NCBI GenBank assembly: GCA_009746045.1
Contig: RPFO01000041.1
Location: 9,127,468-9,191,467, forward strand
Source of the DNA: Mesostigma viride
Taxonomy: Eukaryota; Streptophyta; Mesostigmatophyceae; Mesostigmatales; Mesostigmataceae
Length of the DNA: 64,000 nucleotides
Direction: 5' to 3'
Shown: positions 56,738 through 64,000 of the stretch, in pieces
How the letters are laid out: every line of letters begins with the position of its first letter
Numbering within the stretch: the first letter of the stretch is position 1
The notes under the pieces: generated by a model
Seen by the model: the letters and a program-made list of their open reading frames with translations, nothing else
What the model was told of the DNA's origin: nothing
The model's database searches: none
Position numbers and translations under genes: made by a program

Positions 56738-56872
56738 TTACGCCACTGTTATAATAAATTGAACGGGGCCGAATGCAACGGGGAAATGAACGTGAGGGAG
56801 GAGGAGGCAGCTACCTGGAAATACATCGAACAGCGAGCAGCGCGCGCAATGACCACCTGCGAGCCAGCATGG

Positions 56873-57091
56873 GAGACTCGCCTCATTCTCGCCAGGGATC
56901 GCAGCATCATCAGCAGGTGTGTATACATCTACCGGTTTCGCCGGTATTGCAAATGCAGCGATAAAGGGCTTCTCAGCTGCATTGACAAATGACTTTTCCA
57001 TGCTGCTCGTGTTCGAGGAACTCTTGGCGGTTTTGCTACTGGACGCAGCGCCGATGGCGACTGCACGCACACATGATCGAGTCGCATTCAT
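56873..57091 (-). CDS. Possible first exon with organelle-targeting-like N-terminus
   Basis: ATG 57,091 opens a Ser/Ala/Thr-rich, Lys-spaced start (MNATRSCVRAVAIGAASSSK, then SSSNTSSMEK and AAFAIPAKPVDVYTPADDA). This resembles a chloroplast transit peptide followed by a mature N-terminus. A possible donor (CAG/GTGGTC) lies near 56,873. No downstream exons were identified, so this is a candidate only. Confidence 0.3.
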
Positions 57092-57248
57092 ATCTCCACG
57101 TTGCAATCCCACGATTGCAAGCGGAACTGCTTGTACGCGCAGCTTGAAATAACTTGTGAATCATGCGGTTCAGCTTGCCTGTGTTTCAGAGTAGCATGCT
57201 TTAGAGTCAGACAATGCTCTTGTGTGCTTACCTGTTTACTTTCTTATA

Positions 57249-57259
57249 ACTACTTACTC

Positions 57260-57344
<85 letters not shown>
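57249..57344. repeat. (TTAC)n microsatellite
   Basis: About 24 uninterrupted four-base units. Confidence 0.95.
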
Positions 57345-58364
57345 CGACATTCGCAGCCGCTGGCCAGGACAGATTCCACGAGAAGGGCTGTTGAGCCCCG
57401 ATTAGGTTGTACTCATTAGTTACAATAGTATGCCATCCCTTAGTTTGGAAGGCTTTTTCCCTAAGAAAAACATTCTTCCCCTGAGCACACTCTTCCTGGT
57501 GAAGATGCGGGTATTTACCAGTGATACTTATGGGATTAGTTGGCTGCAGTATTGCCCATATAGAACATGTGTATGCTGCATGCATATTGCGCATATTAAA
57601 CATCGACTTGGTTGTGTGATTGTCAGCATCATCGAGGCATGCCTATCTGTCCATCCCAGGTGAATGTGCCTCTTCACTGATGTAGTTATGTTTCAGATTC
57701 AACCACGCAGGGAGGTGCTTATCTGAGGAAGCTGCTAACGGATAGCCCATATCAATAACGATATCCAATCTCCTGGGGAGGTAGTTCCCTCGGGAAGCCC
57801 ATATTGCTGTAGATATTCAACCATCTGGGGAGGTGTTTACCTTGCGAAGCTTTTGGACACCTCCAACTTTCCTTTGGGCTCGTCGTGCGGTGAAGTGCAC
57901 GCCTTCATGCAACAGTTGAGTGTGTTCACCCCACCGCAGCCCATCCCAACCCGTAACCACCACCACCCAAACATGCTTTGTTGTCCTTTTTGTAAAATCT
58001 CTTTCTTTGAACTGGCGAATTTTTTTATGTCCTTGCTTCTGCTTCTAAAAGCAGGTGCATTACTTCGCCGTAAATTGACCACCCCACCCCCATCCCCACC
58101 AAGCCAAACCCATCCCCACCCCGCCCGGCCGCTCTTTCTGTAGTCTTTCCCTCCCACTCAGTTGACGTGCTGGACTTTGATAAGATGAATCAATCGTGCC
58201 ACCCCACCTCCTGCACTAAATGATCTTGACCCCTCTCCGTAGGTGCAGGACTTGGATAAGATTAATACCAATGACTTGGATAAGATTATGATCAGTCACA
58301 TGGATAAGATTAATAATTATCATGCCACCGCACCTGCAATAATCTACCCCCTCCGTGGCTTCAG
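57345..58364. other. Intergenic or intronic sequence with degenerate repeats
   Basis: 57,690-57,860 has three diverged units of about 70 bases (each with catctggggaggtg or similar). 58,235-58,300 repeats gacttggataagatta. Before the exon at 58,365 the words ctccgtaggtgcaggacttggat (near 58,235) and ttcaggtgcaagacttggat (58,361) repeat an acceptor edge. No other gene seen. Confidence 0.4.
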
Positions 58365-61300
58365 GTGCAAGACTTGGATGATGACGACGGCCGGTCAGAC
58401 GGGGATGACAGCATGTACATGAGCCAGAGCGGCCGGCTGGCGCCATCTGGCGGCGACGAGAACTTCAAGGTGAGGCAACGTCAAATGTTTTGTGACTCCA
58501 AAGCGTTCATCTCAAGACAAGATCCACTTACAGCGTAATTACACAATGTGTGACCTTGACTTGATCATCATATTGACAAGCGTGTGCGGCGGCGAGAATT
58601 CGGAGGTGAGTCGATGCTTGATGACAACCCACGCGCAGTGATGACAACTTGGAGGTGAGTCGATGCTTGATGACAACCCACGCGCAGTGATGACAACTTG
58701 GAGGTGAGTCGATGCTTGATGACAACCCACGCGCAGTGATGACAACTTGGAGGTGAGTCGATGCTTGATGACAACCCACGCGCAGTGATGACAACTTGGA
58801 GGTGAGTCGATGCTTGATGACAACCCACGCGCAGTGATGACAACTTGGAGGTGAGTCGATGCTTGATGACAACCCACGCGCAGTGATGACAACTTGGAGG
58901 TGAGTCGATGCTTGATGACAACCCACGCGCAGTGATGACAACTTGGAGGTGAGTCGATTATTTGATGACAACCCACGCGCAGTGATGACAACTTGGAGGT
59001 GAGTCGATGCTTGATGACAACCCACGCGCAGTGATGACAACTTGGAGGTGAGTCGATGCTTGATGACAACCCACGCGCAGTGATGACAACTTGGAGGTGA
59101 GTCGATGCTTGATGACAACCCACGCGCAGTGATGACAACTTGGAGGTGAGTCGATGCTTGATGACAACCCACGCGCAGTGATGACAACTTGGAGGTGAGT
59201 CGATGCTTGATGACAACCCACGCGCAGTGATGACAACTTGGAGGTGAGTCGATGCTTGATGACAACCCACGCGCAGTGATGACAACTTGGAGGTGAGTCG
59301 ATGCTTGATGACAACCCACGCGCAGTGATGACAACTTGGAGGTGAGGCAACCTGAAATAATTTGTGATAAGGAACCGTATAGTATCACGTGCAGCGACCA
59401 TATAGTATCAAACGACCCCCGTACCGGCTACGCCCCCTTCTAAGAAGGTTCCAGCCGTGTTCAGCCCGTTTCACGTTTCGAGACTGAACAAGTCTCTAGT
59501 GGACACGTGTGTAGTACTCCTACACACACAGATCTCGAATTATTTATCTAGTACAAATCCGACTGGCTTGCATCACTCCCCGGACAGGAGAACTTTTGCG
59601 GTTGGACTGCTGGCGATGCCTAAGGATCAGGAGACGTCCGTCCTATAGTCTGCAAAAGTGGGTGCGAGAGGTCCCCAGTTCGATTCCGGCCTGGATTCGT
59701 TTGCAGATCGCGTTTTCCGCGGACCGGCACTGAATGCAAAAGGTTTTCACTATTTGCGGCGTGCCAAATCAGAATATAGAATCAAACAATGTTTGAGTCT
59801 ACTGACTAGGTTTGGGTCGGGTATCAGGTCAAGCCCTACCGGTATCGGTATCGGTACTGACCTCGGGTATCGGTACCGGTACCGGGTACTGGCCAACGCT
59901 TCTCGGTATCGGGTACTTTGCCGGGTACCCTCGGGTACCATCGGGTACCGGTATCGGGTACTTTGCATCGTAGTAGCCGTACGTACTTTGTAGCACTTCA
60001 ACTAATCGCTACAAATACTAGCACCAGATACGTATATTCTTGGCAAATGGTAATAACTGACCCGGCAGTAGACAGTGGACGTGCTCATTAGTGCCTACTA
60101 CTGAAGAGCCGGCTAATATTTGACGAGTGACGATGCCAATATGAGGGCTTCCTCTGAGGACTATATGCGATGAGACAGTCTTTAAGGTCCGCGAGGAGTA
60201 TACCCGCGGCGGCGTAGTCCGGCGCTTCATCTACCTATGGAATGCGGCTATGCGGCGATACTGGCTGTTGGCTCAGGAACAACACAGGGTGTGGGACCCA
60301 GGGCCCAATAACGACAAGCCCAGCCCGCTCCAGCTTTTTCATGATCTACTGGGCCGTAATCAGGTATTCACCATTATGCCTCACGGCGACATGACTCAGG
60401 TCCACTGGCTTCCCTGGTCACATAACGCGCCCTATTAGCCCTTCACCTGTCACGTTCACACCGGTGTGTGACCACCTTCGTTAAGGATTCGCTGATACTC
60501 ATTTCCCATTTCACCTCTCTGGTCCATAATTGGATAGAAAATATACCCATTTCCCCGAAATATGAGGGCTTCCTCGGGCTGCCACTTGGCATGCCTTGCC
60601 GGGCCGGCACCTGAGGCCTGGACTCGGCGCAAAGGTCTCGGCCTTGCAGGCGCCGCACCAGTACCCGACTGGTACCTGACCAGTACCCGAGTGCCTCGGG
60701 TACCAACGAAATGACTTCGGTACCGGTACGGGTACCTGGGGCTCCCTCTCGGTACCGGTATCGGTACTACCGGTACCCGATACCGGTACCCGAGGTCGGG
60801 TACTCCCACGGTACCCGACCCAACCCTACTACTGACTGCATTTTGACAACCCCCGTGCAGTGACAAGAGAATCTCGAGGTTGTGCACCGCCAAATATGTC
60901 GCGATCACAAAACATTCCTAGCAATGTTGGATTCAAGTAACAAGAAAATAATAGTAATAACAATGATAATAATATGATAATGATAACAGTTTGACCTTGT
61001 TACTGTCATGTTGGCACTGTGTGACAGCAACACGCTGTGGCGACAACTTGTAGCTGAGTCAAGTGGAGCATTTTATGATAAAGAAGCATTTCTTGCAATC
61101 TTTGATGCATTAGTAAACTATATATGAGGATCTGCAGCCTCAAGAACAAGGTGAGGCAACCCGCGCGGGTTATAATGAACAGTTATATACACGTGGTTTG
61201 TACTGTACACTGCCATGATACAAACGCAGCAAGGAATTATGAGCCATCAAATGGCCACCTGAGGGGACTGTTTGGCCTGGTCTTGTGGCTGTTGCCCTTG

Positions 61301-63454
61301 GCCAAACAGCCCCCTCAGGTGGTCGTCCGATGGCTCATTATTTCTTGCTATGTCTGTATCATGAATGTGTTATGACTGTATTGTGATGGGTCACAATGAT
61401 TGGGACCCAACATTGCCGCCCGATGGTCCGCAGGCCGTCGTCCAATGGCTCATTCTTCTCATTCTTCCTTCCTCAACCGGTGCTGTGGGTGTCACTGTTA
61501 TTCGAATGGGCCCCCCTGCAGGTGGTCGTCCGCCTGCGGCCACCATTGGCTAGGGAGCTGCAGGCGGCCAAGCCCTTCCAAAACATTGTCCTTGTGCACA
61601 AGGATGGCAAGGCACTCACGGTGTCAGAGAACCTGGTGGGTGGTTTCTAACTGGTCCGATATATGAAAAAACTTGAATGTTGTTTGTTAGGGGAACCTGG
61701 TAGGTTGTCGCTAACTGGTCCGATAAAGGATAACAGATGAACCTTCTTAATTGTGACAACCTGGTGGGTGGTCGCTAACTGGTCCCATACAGGATAACAC
61801 GTTAGCCTTCTTTATTAGGAGAACAAGCCCTTCCAAAGCACTGTCGTTGTGCATGAGGACAAGGCTGAAGGTCAATGTGTCAGAGAACCCGGTGGGTGGG
61901 GCTGACGGGGTGATATCGTATAGTAAGTGGACCTTCTATAGTAACAGAACAAGCCCTTCCGCAGCATAGTCCTTGTGCACGAGGATGGCACGGCGTTTAC
62001 GGTGTCAGAGAACCCGGTGGGTGGCGGCTGATGGGGTGATATCGTATAGTAAGTGGACCTTCTATAGTAACAGAACAAGCCCTTCCGCAGCATAGTCCTT
62101 GTGCACGAGGATGGCACGGCGTTTACGGTGTCAGAGAACCCGGTGGGTGGGGCTGACGGGGTGATATCGTATAGTAAGTGGACCTTCTATAGTAACAGAA
62201 CAAGCCCTTCCGAAGCATAGTCCTTGTGCACGAGGATGGCACGGCGTTTACGGTGTCAGAGAACCCGGTGGGTGGGGCTGACGGGGTGATATCGTATAGT
62301 AAGTGGACCTTCTATAGTAACAGAACAAGCCCTTCCGCAGCATAGTCCTTGTGCACGAGGATGGCACGGCGTTTACGGTGTCAGAGAACCTGGTGGGTGG
62401 CGGCTGATGGGGTGATATGGTATAGTGAGAGAACCGGTAAAAGTAAATAAAATAGCCCTGGTGCGCAAGGATGGCAAGGGATTCGTGATGCCTGGGAAGG
62501 CACCCACCTGGTGGACTGGCCTTGTATCGTAAATGGGCCTTTGATAGTTTGAGAATGTTCTATAGTTAGAGAACCTTTGATAGTTTGAGAAGTTTCTTTA
62601 GTAAGAGAGCCTTTGATCGTTTGAGAATGTTCTATAGTTAGAGAGCCCGGGCTGGATGGCGGCAAGCGATGGTGTGACAACATCATCGCAAATAGGGGAT
62701 TGCCTTGTGAAGCCATAGGATCTTGTACAGTAATAGATATTGTACAGTAATCTTGCGAAGCCGCAGGATCTTGTGACACAACATAGGAAGCATGGGGGAG
62801 CGTTGGGTCTGGCGTAGCAAGAAGATAAGCCATGGTGTTATATAATATGATAGTATAAATGATGAAAAATATATAGTTAAAGAGGATGATCAGGGAAGTC
62901 TTGGGGAGTATTCGATCTCTTATAGCAAGAAGGTATGCGACGCTAGTGATTTATTGTCAAGTCACCGCCCGCCTGTCCTTGTATTTTCCCGCACGACCCT
63001 TGAGGAAGTGACGTAGGCTCGTAGCCACCCATCAACACGTTCATGGCCACACAAGTGTGGCCACAGACAGTATTATCACCACAAAGGGCATAGATAGGCA
63101 GATATAATAGGAGGGTTTGTTGCTTTCTGACGACGAGATATAGTAGGAGGGTCAACCCAGGGCAGACCGAGGTCTTTAGCCTAACTAGCTTTAAAATGTT
63201 TTAGCCTATTCTTGGCTACCGGGATGCAGTTGGCCTGCTGGTGTTCTTTCTTGGGCGTTTTTGAATATTTCGGGTGGCGGCGTACTTCTGTGTGGTGGCG
63301 CACAACCTGCCTCTGTGTGTGGTGGACCTCTATCTGACTTGTTGTGGGGGGGTGCAGAACCTGGTGCAAAAGCAGGGCCCGGGCACCCCACGGTCTACAG
63401 CGGCCGAGTCCCTGGTCTATGCGACACACCAGTTCACGTTCGACCACGTGTATG
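58365..63454 (+). CDS. Kinesin motor protein, partial, at least three exons
   Basis: Exon 58,365-58,469 (acceptor ttcag, donor GTGAGG) codes an acidic segment (DLDDDDGRSDGDDSMYMSQ); its membership is likely but not certain. Exon 61,522-61,635 (acceptor cctgcag, donor GTGGGT) reads VVVRLRPPLARELQ...ALTVSENL, the first strand and R-x-R-P motif of the kinesin motor. Exon 63,358-63,454 (acceptor gtgcag, donor GTGAGT) ends YATHQFTFDHVYG, the conserved F-x-F-D-x-V-F/Y-G element before the ATP-binding loop. The phases of the last two join. The P-loop and the remainder lie beyond the window. Motor proteins of this type move along microtubules; the subfamily is not determined. Confidence 0.75.
58602..59347. 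repeat. 49-base tandem array, about sixteen units, each with a splice donor
   Basis: The unit contains gacaacttggagGTGAGTcgatgcttgatg and acaacccacgcgcagtgat. It resembles the end of the exon at 58,365-58,469 (gacgagaacttcaagGTGAGGcaac). The last copy even ends in GTGAGGCAACCTGAAATAAT, close to the intron start at 58,470. Every unit thus holds an exon-like end, a donor and, just before it, an AG acceptor-like CGCGCAG. Confidence 0.85.
59640..59705 (+). other. tRNA-like relic
   Basis: AGTTCGATTCC (B-box-like) follows gagaggtcccc, with TAGTCTGCAAAAGTGGG as a weak A-box some 30 bases before. The T-stem pairs only partly and no full cloverleaf can be drawn. It may be the head of a tRNA-derived SINE or a decayed tRNA. 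Confidence 0.3.
59808..60830. mobile_element. Foldback-type DNA transposon, about 1.0 kb
   Basis: The element is flanked by a direct duplication ACTGACT (59,801-59,807 and 60,831-60,837). It starts AGGTTTGGGTCGGGTATC and ends GGTACCCGACCCAACCCTACT, the reverse complement with few changes. Both ends continue inward for about 150-190 bases as imperfect inverted repeats built of CGGTATCGGTACCGG-type words. No transposase is visible inside, so it is non-autonomous. Confidence 0.65.
60838..61521. other. Kinesin intron region with degenerate exon-edge copies
   Basis: Near 60,845-60,890, 61,035-61,075 and 61,136-61,160 are decayed copies of the same exon-edge module (gacaagagaatctcgagg, gacaacttgtagctgag, caagaacaaggtgaggcaac). 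The last could be a real small exon before 61,522. 61,240-61,340 holds an inverted repeat (gagccatcaaatggccacctgagggg and its complement). Confidence 0.4.
61824..62440. repeat. 125-base tandem array, five units, from a kinesin exon edge
   Basis: Units begin at about 61,824, 61,951, 62,077, 62,202 and 62,327. Each repeats the exon part AAGCCCTTCC...GTCCTTGTGCAC...GTGTCAGAGAACC followed by the donor GTGGGTGG and intron sequence. The source is the exon end at 61,573-61,650. Reading the units as coding keeps the sense of LVHEDGTAFTVSEN with few changes. Confidence 0.85.
62441..63357. other. Kinesin intron, no exon recognised
   Basis: 62,540-62,650 has three 40-50 base repeats of gagaatgttctatagttagag type. 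62,700-62,780 repeats gatcttgtacagtaat. No coding pattern was found until 63,358. Confidence 0.4.
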
Positions 63455-63660
63455 GTGAGTAGTGATTACTCCCTTAGACAGTGTTGTGTATTTTCTCCCT
63501 ACGCATCTACGGTAATGCTAGCAATCCATCAGTTCACGTTCGACCACTTGTATGGTGAGTAGTGATTACTCCCTCAGACAGTGTTGTGTATTTGCTCCCT
63601 ACGCATCTATGGTAATGCTAGCAACCCATCACCTCACGTTCGACCACGTGTATGGGAAGT
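63431..63660. repeat. 100-base tandem array from a kinesin exon edge
   Basis: AGTTCACGTTCGACCACGTGTATG followed by donor GTGAGTAG starts at 63,431, 63,531 and (diverged, donor lost: GGGAAGTAG) 63,631, with exact 100-base spacing. A further decayed piece lies at 63,851-63,903. The source is the end of the exon at 63,358-63,454 plus the first bases of its intron. Confidence 0.8.
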
Positions 63661-64000
63661 AGTCCATTAGAGTTGAGTATCATTTTGGTACCAATTAGGC
63701 ATCATTGCTAATGCTGGGAGCATTACAGTTTGGTTCATTAGAGTTGAATATTATTAGTAAGTAATTGTGCACGTTTGCTGATTTAGGAGCGTAACAGTTA
63801 ACGTGGTACCATGCCTATAATACTTATTTCGTCATCGCTGAAATAAATGAGCATCTACGGTAATGCTGGCAACCCATCAGCTGACATCGGACCACGCCTA
63901 TGGATCTGCTGGCCAATAAGGATGGCCATAGCAGCAACCATTAATCATGGCCATAGGGATGACCAATAAAGATGGCCAGTGCCTTGTGCATGTGTACATT
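63661..64000. other. Kinesin intron sequence, no exon recognised
   Basis: It contains two diverged copies of cattagagttgartat near 63,665 and 63,737, and short repeats of gatggccat near the end. No coding pattern was found. Confidence 0.35.

Noticed and set aside
58528..59401. Repeat protein or CRISPR array in the 49-base repeat
   Set aside because: The whole 49-base unit repeats with no variable spacers, and the unit is made of an exon edge; the frames are by-products of the period.

Overview
The window joins two kinds of DNA. Positions 1 to about 38,235 are a GC-rich, intron-free, tightly packed large-DNA-virus region. It carries Nucleocytoviricota hallmarks: a double-jelly-roll major capsid protein (32,390-33,769), an A32-type packaging ATPase and a D5-type primase-helicase. 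From about 38,240 onward the DNA is eukaryotic chromosome, with spliced genes, a solo LTR, a foldback transposon, microsatellites and a stretch of plant-type TTTAGGG repeats. A NUDT21/CFIm25 gene can be followed over seven exons (minus strand, 49,524-55,469), and kinesin motor exons lie at 61,522-63,454. The simplest reading is a giant endogenous viral element inside a nuclear chromosome. The TTTAGGG repeats and intron density suggest a green-lineage alga, but this is inference.

Layout. 1-2,281 is a near-identical copy of 15,403-17,685. 2,282-7,490 is an error-ridden copy of 9,990-15,212 with errors that look like uncorrected long reads. Neither should be counted as extra genes. 7,491-19,000 is the best copy of a region holding tandem zinc-knuckle/F-box-like genes and one very large minus-strand gene that ends in an OTU-like protease. 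19,021-29,833 holds small and medium viral genes, including a repeat-rich protein, a Rieske protein and a PIN/NYN-like protein. 29,943-33,769 is the capsid block, where an EsV-1-7/coiled-coil/LamG-like protein is fused to a capsid jelly-roll and sits beside the ordinary capsid gene. 33,964-37,651 holds the ATPase and the helicase; both are broken at the same two points, as expected from one inversion of about 2.1 kb. The viral part ends in small genes and a 5'-truncated gene near 38,235.

How the genes fit together. Capsid, packaging ATPase and D5 are the virion and replication core. The knuckle/F-box-like family plus the OTU-like domain suggest an investment in host ubiquitin pathways (inference). 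Many viral genes are broken only by single-base changes in G/C runs. In two cases the noisy duplicate carries the base that repairs the frame, so many of these breaks are probably sequencing error. The D5/A32 inversion is a different kind of break.

Host side. Two divergent intron-containing zinc-finger genes (38,651-39,873 minus, 40,689-41,849 plus) share a 5' leader and flank seven E2F-like GCGGGAAA sites. In the kinesin gene, three separate tandem arrays have each grown out of an exon/intron edge and carry the splice donor in every unit.
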